This document shows positions 12,420 to 24,080 of a DNA stretch of 64,000 bases, piece after piece. The translations under genes were made by a program, and so were the position numbers. This stretch comes from Halicephalobus mephisto. Lineage: Eukaryota; Nematoda; Chromadorea; Rhabditida; Panagrolaimidae. How positions within the stretch are numbered: position 1 is the first letter of the stretch; every line of letters begins with the position of its first letter. The stretch lies in assembly GCA_009193035.1 (NCBI GenBank), contig SWDT01000023.1, positions 124,001 to 188,000 of the forward strand, in the 5' to 3' direction. The notes below the pieces were generated by a model. The model made no database searches. It had not been told where the DNA came from and saw only the letters and a list, made by a program, of their open reading frames with translations.

Positions 12420-12720
12420 GTGGAAATATAATTTCGATTTCGATCTCAAATGGAAAGTTGGAAATTCATGGTGAAAGTGTTTTTTTAGGATTTTCCGAGA
12501 TTTTTAAAAATCATGAATAACGAAGTTTGATTTTCGATCTTAACTGGAAAATTGGAAATTCGTAGTGAAAGTGTTTTTTTAGGATTTTTCGAGATTTTTA
12601 TAATTTGAGATTTTTGAAAATCATGAATAAGGAAGTTTAATTTTCGATCTCAAGTGGAAAAGTTGGAAATTCGTGGTGAGAGTGTTTTTTGAGATTTTCC
12701 ACCAAATGTCTGGAAATTTT
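12420..12720. repeat. Three tandem ~100-bp units between convergent genes
   Basis: Units containing TTCGATCTCAANTGGAAA and GAAAGTGTTTTTTAGGATTTT repeat three times between the zinc-finger stop (12217) and the PAN-gene stop (12866). The interval also has to hold both 3' ends; no other gene is seen in it. Confidence 0.5.
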
Positions 12721-12865
12721 TTTGTTTTTTTTTGAACTTTGAGACAGATTTGTTTTTATAAAATTCACTTTAACATTTAGTTATTAAAAATGAGCAAATG
12801 AAATACGTGAACAAGCGACCGAAGGCGATGAAAGACTAGGGGCTTGTAAATGCAATGGAAGTTTT

Positions 12866-15800
12866 CTAAGCTTCGTCACACTGGATGGAGTCAAAATGGA
12901 CTGCTCCGGCATCGAAGCTAAGAACGTCTGTCCTTCTGAAGTCGATAATGGAATCTTTGTAAAGTTCACAAGTTTTAAGAATTCCTTCTACTTGGATCAG
13001 ATTTGCGGATCGGCATCCTTCGGCATGACAAGCGGCGAAACATTGGGCAGGGGAAGTCACCATCACCCGTTTCAGCATCCTGGATCCGTTGAATATGGTC
13101 TGGTAAAGGGCCGAGTACCTGCATTGACCCACGGGTTGGTAGTCCGTGGTTGTGGTCGTGGGTTCTTCCGTCGTCGTTTGTTTGTGATTATCTCCATTTT
13201 CAAAGTTTTCTTCACTTACTTCTTCCATTTCCATGACTTTCGACTTTTTTTTCTTCTGTTTCGGCTTCGATTTTGTAGATTTCTTCGTCGTTGTTGGAGC
13301 GCTTGTTGTAGTCGTCGTTGAAGTAGTAGTTGTTGTTTCGGTAATTTCGACACTTTCTAGGTGGTCTGGTGGATCTATTTCCGCGTCTTTTTTGACTTCA
13401 ATGCTGGCTTCGTCCTGGTTGTCCTCGGCATCGTCCGGCCGCAGTGCTGGCGGTCCTATCTCGTCCAATCCGAGGGATTTCAGATCGACATCGATGACCT
13501 TCGTGCACACTTCTTCTACATACAAGGATAACGCGATTTCTGAAGAAAAAAATTAAAATCGATATATGAAATAAAAACTCACTTTCGCCGCCGCATCTGT
13601 AGTCGAAGTAACTGGACATGCTGTCCTGGTAAGGGTCCTCGATGAAGCTCTCGCGGTCGGTGAACCTGCTTTCCTTGTTCAGAAGACAAGTCTGCATGTC
13701 GTAGTGGTACTGTATGCTCTGGCAGAGAGAGCCATATCTGCTTTCGGCGTCGATGCAGAGACACTTGCACTCCTCTACCGACACGTTCGTTTCGACTCCT
13801 AAGTAATCTCCTTCGAGAACGTGATTCTGGATCTCCAGGAAACATTCATCTGTGTTGATTGTCGTCGTGGTCGTCACGGGAGAAGGAGATGAAAGAGGCT
13901 TCAGACATCCGGCTTCGTATTCTGGATTCACGAGGACTTCTATCGATGTTTCTAAATTTACTTATAAAAATTAGAAAATCTTAGGAATTTCTTTCAAAGT
14001 AATTTGCAGAACCTTATTTGCAAAATTTTAGGTAAAAAGAGAAGTCGTAAGAGTTGATTCGGGTTCGATTATCAGATTTACCACTTTTTCTACTTCTAAT
14101 TTCACTCATTCTCTGTGTGGAAATTCAAAAATGATGAATAATTAAATTGCTATAAAAATTAGAAATAAATTTCAATGGATTTTGTAGAAAAATGCAGAAT
14201 TTAGGTAAAAGAAAAGATGCGAGAGTGAGAGTGAAAACAGCGAGAGTCGATTTGAGTACGATTGCCAGATTTACCATTTTTTCACTTTTACACCACTCTC
14301 TTCCTTTACGCGGGAATTCAAAAATGATATTTCTACCAAAATAAAAAATGGAATTTTTCTGACGTCATCTTGACATGAATATCTATAATTTTCTAGAAAA
14401 TCCAAAAAATTAGGTAAAAATATGAAAAGTGAGGATAGTGCGGGTTGCCAGATTTACCACTTTTTCACTTTTACACCATTCTCTTCCTTTCGCGGGAATT
14501 CAAAAATTTCAACTTTACTATTCAAAAAATTAAAAACCTCAATTTCACTTTTGTAAAACTCAAGAAAAAATAAAAACTAGAAAGAGTCGATTTAGTCATT
14601 AATTTTCAGATTTTGCTTTTTTAAATTTTTTATGTGGAAATTCGAAAGTCGCAAAAATTTATATTTTTTTGTTGCTTAGGATATTTGTTAAGATAAAAAC
14701 TTACTCAACGGACAGATCATCCCGAGATAAGTGACATTCGTTTCTTTGTCTGACTCGACAAAGAACTCCGGATGCAGATGTCGATTGTCGAGATTCAGGA
14801 TACAGTCCCTTTCGTTGGGATAGTAATTGGCAGAAAGACATTGGAAGGCGTACCTCTTCGACAACCTGATGATCATTAATTAAAATAAAAATCAAATTTA
14901 AAAAAAAAATTTTAAAAAATTTTAAAAAGTTTAAAAAATTAAAAAAAAATTTTAAAAAATTTTAAAAATTTTAAAAAATTTAAGAAAATTTTTAAAAATT
15001 AAAAAAAAGTTTAAAATTATTTAAATCTGAAAAAATATAATTTTTTAAAAAATTGAATATTTCGTGTTAGGACCTAAATTTGAGAAATTGTTTTATTTTT
15101 ATTTTTAAGGATTAATTTTGGTTTTTGATTTTTTACGAAAAATATTTTTTTATGAATTTAATTAATGATTTTTTTTAAATTAAAAATTACCTCGAATTGG
15201 CGCAGAAACACTGGCATTCTTCAAGACTGACGTCGTGTTCGAGCCCTCCGGCAGTCGATCTCATCGAATATCCGTCTAACTTTTCAAAACACTCTGAATA
15301 CTCGTTTCCGGTTTTGTCTTTCGGAGGAGCAGCTATCTTCCGCCAATTGGTCGTCTTCGGAGTAGTGGTTTTTTGTTTGTAGTTTTTGTTTCTTCTTTTT
15401 TCACCTCTAGTAGGCTTCGGTTTGATTGTTGTTGATGGACTCGTTGATGGATTGGTCGATGGACTCGTTGATGAAGTCGTCGATGAACTCGTTGATGGAC
15501 TGGTCGATGAACTCGTTGACGAATTCGTTGATGAACTCGTTGTTTTTTCAATCTCTTTCTTTATAGTCCCTACTTCTGGTACTGTAGAAGTTTCTGAAGT
15601 TGTAGATTCTACAGTTTCTAATTTTGCAGTTGAAGATTCTGTAGTCGTTGTGATGTAATTAACATCGATTTTTTCTGTTGTATTTCCTTTCACAATAGTT
15701 GTGTTTGATTCAAATTTGTTTAATTTGTTTTTGTCCATCGTCTGGATAACTCTGATCTCAGGCATCGCCGGAGCATCTGTCACAATTTCACTCGAATCTT

Positions 15801-17782
15801 CTTCCAAAATCTTCTTCGACGTTGAAAATTCAGAAGTCGAAGAAGTTTCAGAAGTTACAGTAGTCGAAGAAATTTCAGAAGTTACAGTAGTCGAAGAAGT
15901 TACTGTGGTCGTTTCGGGATAGACTTTCGGAATTTTTTCTATCGTATTTTTGTCGCAGATACTTGAAGCCAAATCGAGCAAGGAAGTCAGATCGCAAGTT
16001 ATGTAGTGATAATCCACGGATTTGTTGAATACAAGATCGAATTTCCCTCCGTGATCGTCTTTGTTGAGATTACATTCTCCCGAAATCTCGTCAAATTGGA
16101 GAGATTTACATTTGTATTCGTCGTCTTCAGAAGTCCAGGTTTCTGCACAAGCACATCTGCATTCGGTCAAAGATACTTTTTTTTGAATTTTTTTAAAATT
16201 GGCTTTCATCAGAACTTGTTGAGGAATGATTCTGAAGCAAATTGCCGGAACAGAAACCGCCGGATCCGTGGACAATTCAGAAGACAAATGTCCTTGGCCT
16301 TTTCTGTTTCTGTCAGCCAAGGCTTCTTTGAAAATTGCATCCACTCCAGAAATCAAGAAGGTGTTTTCGAAGAACTCCGGTTCTGTGGTCAGCACGATCG
16401 GCTTGGGGGTCGTAGTCGTGGTCGTTGTAGTCCTTTCGTATTCCATCAGTTTCCTCGCTTCTGAAGGCGACAGAACTCTTCCGTTGATCACTATCGGTTC
16501 TGCCGTCGTTTTTAGGATTTTCAGAGGTACTGTAGTCGTTTCAGGGGGTACTGTAGCCACTTCACGGGGTACTGTAGTCTTCACAGAAGGTAATGAGGTC
16601 TCAGCACTGGTTACTGTAGTGACTTTAGAGGGTACTGTAGTGACTTCAGGGGGTACTGTAGTTTTGTCTTGAGTTACTGTAGCCATTTCAGGGTGTACTG
16701 TAGCCGTTTCAGGGGGTACTGTAGTTCTGTCAACAGGTTCTAGGATTTCGTTGGATTCTACCGTATCCTCCTCTGTTTGAAGTTTGTCTGATTGACTGGC
16801 GGATATTTTTGTTTTTTCGGTTTTCTCCAGATGCTGTCTGACGGCCTCGATGATGTCAGAAAGGTTTTCTCCTTTGACTTTGATCTTTCCTGTGACCAAT
16901 TCCACACTTTTATCCTCTCCAGATATCGTGGCGAATTCTTCAGGAGATACAGTAATCAGTTTAATTTTCGATTCATCTGGAGACTTCACAGCAGCAACAG
17001 CTCCAGAATCATTTTTCAAAATTGTTCCATTTATTATTTTTTTAATTAAATTTCCGTTGTCTTCTGTTGTTTCAATAAAGATCGGTTTAATTTTTACAGT
17101 ACTCTCCCGGGTTACTGTATTTTCAGCTTCAGAATCCGCCGTGATCAACCTCGGTTTTTCTCGTTTCTGAATTCCTTGAGGGATTTGCTCGAGATTAAAT
17201 AAATCCTCCAAAGCTGAAAAATCCGATTTAAAATTATAAAATTTAAAAAATACAAAAATCATTAAAAATGTAAAAAATGTAAAAAATTTTTAAATTTAAA
17301 CATTTTTGAAATTTTTTAATTTTAAAATTTACATTTAATTTTTTCTCCTTTTCTGCATCGATCGATACAGGATATGATCGTCAACGGATTTTGGAAGTTG
17401 GTTTCGAGGAAAAAAGTATTGTATCTTTCGCGTCGGGACCCGCAGTCGACCGGCAAATCGTAACTTAGAACACATTTTTTTTGAAAATGGTTAAAAATGG
17501 CCGTTTTACAAAATTGTTTATTTCCACAAAAATTCGCACATTCAGCTACAGTGTCCACAAAGTCCCTAAAAGTTGTAATTTCAGGCAATTACTGTAATTT
17601 CAGGCAATTACTGTAATGTCAGTTAATTACTGTAATTTCAAAACTGACCTTGTTTGATAAAAATCGATATTTTTAATTTTTTCGAAATTTGTGGATTCGG
17701 CGTAGAAGATGGTCGGACACGCGCCGGAAGTCCCCTGGATCTGGAGGATCAAGAGGATCGAGAAAATCCCGCAAATCCACAT
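12866..17782 (-). CDS. Secreted mucin-like protein with PAN/apple modules
   Basis: Six exons: 17782-17649, 17565-17333, 17213-15191, 14865-14705, 13951-13583 and 13539-12866 (1197 aa). The ATG, 16 nt behind a GTTTCAG acceptor, opens a signal peptide (MWICGIFSILLILQIQG). Five cysteine-rich PAN-like modules are recognisable by paired Cys signatures (for example SLTECRCACAETW, SLEECQCFCANSR, SVEECKCLCIDAE, SPAQCFAACHAEGC): about residues 20-122, 390-480, 750-860, 880-970 and 1090-1197. Between modules 1 and 2, and 2 and 3, lie long Thr/Pro/Ser-rich stretches likely to be O-glycosylated; a Lys-rich, acidic linker precedes the last module. No membrane anchor is visible, so it is probably secreted into extracellular matrix or cuticle. 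PAN modules mediate protein or carbohydrate contacts. I do not name an orthologue. Confidence 0.85.
13990..14510 (-). repeat. Dispersed repeat R2, copy B (inverted), intronic
   Basis: This is the reverse complement of the 4310-4840 repeat, inserted in the intron between exons 4 and 5 of the PAN gene. Matching words include CAGATTTACCA-TTTTTTCACTTTTACACCA and GACGTCATCTTGACATGAATATC. Similarity appears to run for most of 500 bp. Confidence 0.65.
15420..15545 (-). repeat. Coding 12-bp minisatellite (Ser/Thr/Pro tract)
   Basis: In exon 3 of the PAN gene, a 12-bp unit of type GATGGACTCGTT repeats about ten times in frame and encodes STSPST/NPST-type tetrapeptides. A second coding array at 16520-16730 uses a ~30-bp unit encoding PPETATV/PPEVTTV-type decapeptides. 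Both are expected to vary in length between individuals. Confidence 0.7.
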
Positions 17783-19260
17783 GGCCGGATCAGGGGTTCT
17801 GAAACACGATTTAATCTTAAATAAATTTTCCAAAAAGAAATAAATAAACCAGATTTCGAAATCGAGAATTTTCCTTCTGAAAAAACGAGAAAACTGACCG
17901 GTTTCGCGCTAAATTTTCCAGAAATCAGAGGTCACGGACCGATTCATCAACTTTCGTCAATTTTTTCTTTGAAAAAAAAAGAAAATGGTCCAAGTGGAAA
18001 AATAAATTAACCAATTTTGGAATTATTTTTTTAAATAAACTTTTTTTCAATCAAATTCCAAATTTTGAATTTTTTTGAAAATTTTAAACTTCTAAAAAAA
18101 TTGAAAAAATTCCAAAATCGAAAAATGATTTTTAAATTTTCTAAAATTAAAAAAACTTAAAAAATCGAAAAATAATTTTTTAAAATTTTGTAAAATTAAA
18201 AAAATGATTTTCAAATTTCCTAAAATTAAAAAAAGTAAAATTTTTAAAAAAATTTAAAAAATCGAAAAATAATTTTTTTTTACAATTTTGTAAAATTTTC
18301 AAAATCCAATAAAATTTTTAAAATTAAATAAAATAATTTTAAATTTTTTCAGAATTAAAAAAAGTAAAATTTTTTTAAAAATTTAAAAAATTGAAAAATA
18401 ATTTTTTTTTACAATTTTGTAAAATTTTCAGAATTCAATAAAATTTTTAAAATTAAATAAAATAATTTTTAAATTTTTCAGAATTTTGCAATTTTCAAAT
18501 TTTGAAAAATCTTCAAAAAAATTTTCGAAGAAATTCCAAAATTTAAAAAACTTCTGAAATCTCCAATTTTCAAAATTTATATAAAATTGAAAAAATTTCG
18601 CAACAAGTTTTATTTTTAATTTTCAAAATAATTTCATTTGAAAGTTACGCAAGTTCAAATTATTTCGAAATTGCAAAAATTTCTTTTTCTATAAGGAAAT
18701 AAAATAAGAAATTCAGATTACTGTAAAAAAAATAAAGAAACAAGTTCTCAAGAAACATTCAATGACGTTGTTGCCTTAGGGATTAACGACAAAAAAATTT
18801 ATTTTTATTTAAAATTTACTTTTTTTTATAAAATTTAAAAAATTTATTTTTATTTAAAATTTACTTTTTTTTATAAAATTTAAAAAATTTATTTTTATTT
18901 AAAATTTACGTTTTTTTATAAAATCGAAAAAATTTATTTTTTTGTAAAATTTAAAAATTATTTTTTTTTATACAATTGAAAAAATTTATTTTTATTTAAA
19001 ATTTAGAAATTTATTTTTTTTATGAAATTTAAAAAATTTATTTTTATTTAAAATCGAAAAAATTTATTTTTTTTATAAAATTTAAAAACTTTATTTTTTT
19101 TATAAATTTAAAAATTACTTTTTTTGTAAAAGTTCAAAAATTAATCTCGATGCGAATTTCTAGCGTTTTTCAATTATGGCATAAACTATACAATTCTGTG
19201 TTTATGTGACTCTTAAAGATCTATAATCATATTATTACAAAAATAGGAAATATTTATCAT
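17783..19260. other. Gene-poor AT-rich spacer
   Basis: Upstream of the PAN gene. It includes repeated AAAATCGAAAAATAATTTTTT-like words (18060-18480) and a 60-bp array of TTTATTTTTATTTAAAATTTA units (18800-19100). No gene or RNA structure is seen. The PAN promoter must lie near its start. Confidence 0.5.
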
Positions 19261-19269
19261 CAAATTCTA

Positions 19270-19720
19270 GAAATAATTTTGACATGAAATTTTAGGATTT
19301 TCCAATTAAGACCAGAAACTATAAAATTTAAGAATTTCATGGTTCTAAAAAGTTCAAAGATGTATTATAATAAAAATAAAAAAATATTTATTGTAAAATT
19401 TCAGAAATGGTCCTAAAGAGAAATTTCCGAACTTTCCAGTTAAGACCAAAAATTAGAATTTTAAAAATTTTGAAAGTTCAAAGATGTATTATAATAAAAA
19501 TAAAAAAATATTTATTGTAAAATTTCAGAAATGGTCCTGAAAAGAAATTTCCGAACTTTCCAGTTGAGACCGAAAATTAGAATTTTAAAAATTTTGAAAG
19601 TTCAAAGATGTATTATAATAAAAATAAAAAAATATTTATTATAAAATTCCAAAAATGGTCATAACAAGAAATTTCCGAACTTTCCAATTAAGACCGAAAA
19701 TTAGAATTTTAAAAGTTAAA
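19270..19720. repeat. Tandem ~123-bp repeat, about 3.5 copies
   Basis: The unit carries AAATTTCCGAACTTTCCAGTT and AAAGATGTATTATAATAAAAA. Copies begin near 19300, 19420, 19545 and 19660 with few substitutions, suggesting recent expansion. Confidence 0.6.
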
Positions 19721-19989
19721 AAATTAAACACGTTCCGAAAAATTTTAACTTTTATATTACGTAATTTCATCCAAAAATATTAATCCAGAAAATTCGCCGA
19801 AAATGATTTATTTTAAATTTTTAATCAAAAAAATTCAAAAAAATAATTTTCTTTATTTTTCGAAAAAATCAATTTTCATTAAAAAATTTTTCTTAAAAAA
19901 AGATGAAATTTGTTCTGCCAAAAATGTCCCAAAAGAAAAATCCGAAAATTAGGCAATGTTTGTTTTTTCGATAATATAAAATTTAAATG

Positions 19990-20069
19990 CCTGATTGCCT
20001 TTCTGAGAACGATCCGGCCTCGAAAGTAGGCCGATCAGGGATTTGTTTGGCCTCTTCAAGGACAAATCC
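19990..20069. ncRNA. Structured GC-rich island (candidate ncRNA)
   Basis: In otherwise AT-rich DNA this 80-bp stretch forms two adjacent hairpins. The first closes with CCTGAT (19990-19995) against ATCAGG (20034-20039) and contains an inner perfect stem CGGCCT/AGGCCG around a CGAAAGT loop. The second has an 8-bp perfect stem GGATTTGT (20039-20046) with ACAAATCC (20062-20069). No known RNA family is recognised; strand is undetermined. It could also be a relic of a mobile element. Confidence 0.3.
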
Positions 20070-20629
20070 TCGTTCCAAAATGAAGACTACAAGTTAATAA
20101 CTGATTTTTAAAAAATATAAAAATTTGAATATTTCAAAAATTACGAAAAATAAAATTTTTTAAAAATATTAAAATTATAAAATTTTTTAAAAATATTAAA
20201 ATTATAAAATTTTAAAAAATATTAAAAATATAAAATTTTAAAAAATATAAAAATTTAAATATTTCAAAAATTACGAAAAATAAAATTTTTTAAAAATATT
20301 AAAATTATAAAATTTTTAAAAAATATAAATATTTAAATATTTTTAAAATTACGAAAAATAAAAATTTCAAATTTCAAAAATATAAAAAATTTGAATATTT
20401 TTAAAATTACGAAAAATAGAAATTTTTAAAAATATAGAAATTAAAATAATTTAAACTTTTTAAATTTCGAAAAGTACAATATTGTGAAAAATTTAAAAAT
20501 AAAAATTCACAAAATTATAAAAAATATAAAAATTTAAAAAGTTACAAAATCAAAAAATTACAATATTGTAAAAAGTAAATTTTATTCACAATTGGTTTTG
20601 AGAGGAATTTTTACCGAGATTTTGGAAAT

Positions 20630-21150
20630 TTTCAAAGTATTCTGGGAGATTCTAAAAACTTTTAGGAAAAGTTCAAAGATTTAAAAATGTTTTGCAAGGA
20701 TTCTGGAAGGTTTTAGAAGTTTCTACTGAGATTCTAGAAAACTTCAGAAGTTTCTACTAAAATTATAGAAGCTTTTGTAACTTCTATGAAATTCTAGAAA
20801 ACTCCAGAAGCTTCTATTAAGACTCTAGAACATTTTAGAAGTTTCTACTAAGGTTTTGGAAAAATTCAGAAGGTACCAGAAGCTTTTACTGAGATTCTAG
20901 AGCATTCCAGAAGCTTCTACCAAGATTCTAGGAAACTCCAGAAGCTTTTACTGAGATTCTAAAACATTCTATAACCTTCTATTAAGATTCTAGAACATTC
21001 CAGAAGCTTCTACTGAGATTTTAAAACATTCTATAAGCTTCTATTAAGATTCTAGAACATTCTATAAGCTTTTACTAAGATTCTAGAACATTTTATAAAC
21101 TTCTACTAAGATTCTAGAACATTCCAGAAAATTCAATAAAATTTCAATAA
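20630..21150. repeat. Tandem array of AGAAGCTTCTA-type units
   Basis: Roughly fifteen units of 30-37 bp with the consensus GATTCTAGAACATTCCAGAAG repeat with drift. The unit is itself largely palindromic, so the array could form cruciform or hairpin structures. No coding potential. Confidence 0.6.
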
Positions 21151-21419
21151 AAAATTTTTATTTTTTTGACTTTGTTTTTTATAATCCCAAAAACTGCCCA
21201 GTGAAAATTCGCCGATGACAATGGACTAAAGGGGATTTATGATAGCCGGATTTCAAAAATGGTGCAAACTAAAAAATCAAGAGATTAAGAGAAAGTTGAT
21301 CCGAATTTTGTCACTATCCCTTACGATAAATGGACACAACGAAAAAAAGTAAAAATTTTAATTTTTTTCAAAAATTTAATAATATAAAATAAATAACAAG
21401 TCAATAAGTTCATTGATGT

Positions 21420-22560
21420 TCAATTTTGTCAAAGTTAATGACCAGAGTTCGAAGTCAAAGTTAATAGTCAAAATCGAAATTTAAATTCGAACTTTGAAGT
21501 CGAAATTCAAATTCAAAGTCGAAAATTAATTTTTGAGGTCAAACATAGATAGTCAAGGTTCGAAGTCAAAGTTAATAGTCAAAATTTAAATTTAAATTTT
21601 AATTTTAAAGTTCAAAATCGAAATTTAAATTCGAACTTTGAAGTCGAAATTCAAATTCAAAGTTGAAAATTAATTTTTGAGGTCAAACATAGATAGTCAA
21701 GGTTTGAAGTCAAAGTTAATAGTCAAAATTTAAATTTAAATTGTGATTTTAAAGTTCAAAATCGAAGTTTAAATTCGAACTTTGAAGTCGAAATTCAAAG
21801 TCAAAGTTGAAAATTAATTTTTGAGGTCGAACATAGTCAAAGTTAATAGTCAAAATTTAAATTCAAACTTTGATTTTAAAGTTCAAAATCAAAGTTGGTA
21901 ATCAAAATTAAAATTTAAAGTCAAAGTTGCTAATCAAAATTAAAATTTGAACTTTGAAATCAAAATTCAGAGTCAAAGTTGGCCATCAAAGTTAGTAGTC
22001 AAAATTTGGACTTTTCGTGCTAAGACAATATTTATGGATTTTTTATTTTAAAAATTATTTTGCCTAAATTGATAGAAATTGATATACGGATTTTCCAAAT
22101 AAAAAACAGCCTCATGTCTCATCACGAAAAGTGTGAATTTCAGCTTCGAAATTTTACAGTCAACTTTAATAAAACAGCATATATATCAATTTTTATTAAT
22201 TTAGGTAAAACGATTTTTTAATAAAAAAAATCATAAATATAGTCCCGGCACGAAAAGTGTGAATTTCAGCTTCGAATTTTGACAGTCAACTTTGATAAAA
22301 CAGCATATATATCAATTTTTATCAATTTAGATAAAATGATTTTTTAATTAAAAATTCATAAATATGGTCCCAGCACGAAAAGTCTAAATTTTGACCTCAA
22401 ATTTGAACTTTGAATTTTAAAGATCAAATTTGATGAAATTTAAATAAATTTTTTAATTAAAAAAATTCATAAATATGATCCCAACACGAAAAGTCTAAAT
22501 TTTGACCTCGGACTTTGACTATTGACTTCGAAAAAACGGAACTTTGGATGTCGAACTGAT
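21420..22560. repeat. Inverted counterpart of the 940-1600 repeat block
   Basis: The region 21420-22000 holds tandem words such as AAAGTTAATAGTCAAAATT and TTCGAACTTTGAAGTCGAAA. It is followed at 22000-22510 by two to three units with GCACGAAAAGTSTRAATTT and a ~120-bp element core that is the reverse complement of 970-1100 (family M3). Confidence 0.55.
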
Positions 22561-22859
22561 GACGGATTTCTGAATCACCTAAGGATCAGAGATACCGATT
22601 CGCAACAAGAAAGATAACGATCAGGATTTTTGATTTTTCAAAACTGGATTTTTTCGAAGGTTTTAAAGCATTCCGGAATCTTGCGAAAATTTCGAAACGA
22701 TTTAAAATTCAGTAAAAATTTTAAAAATCAACAAAATTTTATAAATTTCAGAACTATTTCGTCAAATTATATAATTTTAAAAATTCTTACAAAACAATAA
22801 AGTTTATTTCAGGACCATTTTAAAAAGTAATAAAATATTCAAACTTTTAAATAATGAAA

Positions 22860-23220
22860 AATTTCGCTCCGGGACCATTCTAAAAAACTCAAATATTTCG
22901 TTTTGGGACCATTCTAAAAATTCTAAATATTTCGTTCCGGGACCATTCTAAAAATTCCAAAAATTTCGTTCCGGGACCATTCTAAAAATTCCAAAAATTT
23001 TGTTTTAGGATCATTCTAAAAATTCTAAATATTTCGTCTCGGGACAATTCTAAATATTTCGTTTTGGGACCATTCTAAAAACTCCAAAAATTTCGTCTCG
23101 GGACAATTCTAAAAATTCTAAATATTTCGTTCCGGGACCATTCTAAAAATTCAAAAAACTTCGTCCCGGGACAATTCTAAAAAATTCAAATATTTCATTT
23201 CGAAACCATTTTCAAAAATA
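22860..23220. repeat. Tandem 32-36 bp array, about 11 copies
   Basis: Unit consensus TTTCGTTCCGGGACCATTCTAAAAATTCCAAA with third-base drift. Related GGGACCATT/GGTCCCGACACGAA words occur in arrays at 41930-42360 and 58010-58300 in both orientations, so this is a dispersed monomer. Confidence 0.6.
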
Positions 23221-23478
23221 TAATTTTTAAGTTTCTAAAACTTTGAAAATTTCGTTCCGGAATAATTTTTAAAAAATTAATTTGTAATTTTTAATATTCT
23301 AGTTTGGAACTATTAACAATATTAATTTAATTAAAAATTAGTTCAGATTTATGCGAAAATTCAGAATGAAAAATTTGAATCACGATTCGGAAGTTTCATG
23401 AGTGAATCCGTGAAGACGTAAAAAATCTCGAAATTGACAAATTGTGTCATTTCAACGATCCGTAACTTCTTTTGAGGT

Positions 23479-23712
23479 TACGCAAACTTTGAATGGACAA
23501 TTAAAGTGGAGCAGAAAATCACTGGGAAACAAGGTCCAAATTCCCAATTTTCCTCAAATTTAAAAGTTTTAAAATTTTCGGAGATCCTCGATTTCAAGGT
23601 CAATGCCCTTCAAACTGGAGATTATTCTTCTTTCGCAATCCAAAACGGACAAGATTACTTAAAACCAGATCGAAAATTTATAATTCCCTCAAACATTAAG
23701 AAATTAAATTAA
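23479..23712 (+). CDS. Orphan open frame of 77 codons (uncertain)
   Basis: An open frame without ATG begins just after an AG at 23476 and runs through EWTIKVEQKITGKQGPNS and ALQTGDYSSFAIQNGQDYL to a TAA at 23710-23712. Codon use (GAG ATC CTC GAT TTC AAG GTC) is unlike the AT-rich flank and resembles the real exons of this window. It could be a terminal exon of an unrecognised gene, a gene fragment, or chance. No domain is recognised. The 36-bp array starts 4 bp after its stop. Confidence 0.3.
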   Translation, partial: YANFEWTIKVEQKITGKQGPNSQFSSNLKVLKFSEILDFKVNALQTGDYSSFAIQNGQDYLKPDRKFIIPSNIKKLN

Positions 23713-23715
23713 AAT

Positions 23716-24080
23716 TTCGCGCGTGATTGGCGAAATGTGACTCAATGCCAAAATGAATATTATTGACGAAATGTGACTGAATGCCAAAATGAACATTATT
23801 GGCGAAATGTGACTGAATGCCAAAATGAACATTATTGACGAAATGTGACTCAATGCCAAAATCGACATTATTGGCGAAATGTGACTCAATGCCAAAATGA
23901 ACATTATTGACGAAATGCGACTGAATGCCAAAATGAACATTATTGGCGAAATGTGACTGAATGCCAAGATGAATATTATTGGCGAAGTGTGACTCAATGC
24001 CAAAATGAACATTATTGGCGAAATGCGACTCAATGCCAAAATCGACATTATTGGCGAAATGTGACTCAGTGCTAAAATAT
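23716..24080. repeat. 36-bp minisatellite, ten copies
   Basis: Unit GGCGAAATGTGACTCAATGC plus CAAAATGAACATTATT, ten copies, with GACG and GGCG beginnings partly alternating, so some growth was by dimers. Single diverged monomers flank it at 24175-24215 (GATTGGCGAACTATGACTG). Because 36 is a multiple of three, a false open frame of 12-aa repeats appears on the minus strand. The stretch 24080-24560 holds the smu-2 promoter and no other visible gene. Confidence 0.8.

Noticed and set aside
13233..13556. Plus-strand frames opposite the PAN gene (also 15386-15658, 16226-16672)
   Set aside because: Shadows of Thr-rich coding sequence; Val/Ser-rich translations are the complement of ACN codons.
22860..23220. 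CRISPR-like regular repeats
   Set aside because: The repeats are contiguous without unique spacers, in a eukaryotic, intron-bearing context.
23704..24048. 114-aa minus-strand frame of 12-aa repeats
   Set aside because: It is the complement of the 36-bp minisatellite; openness follows from the period being a multiple of three.
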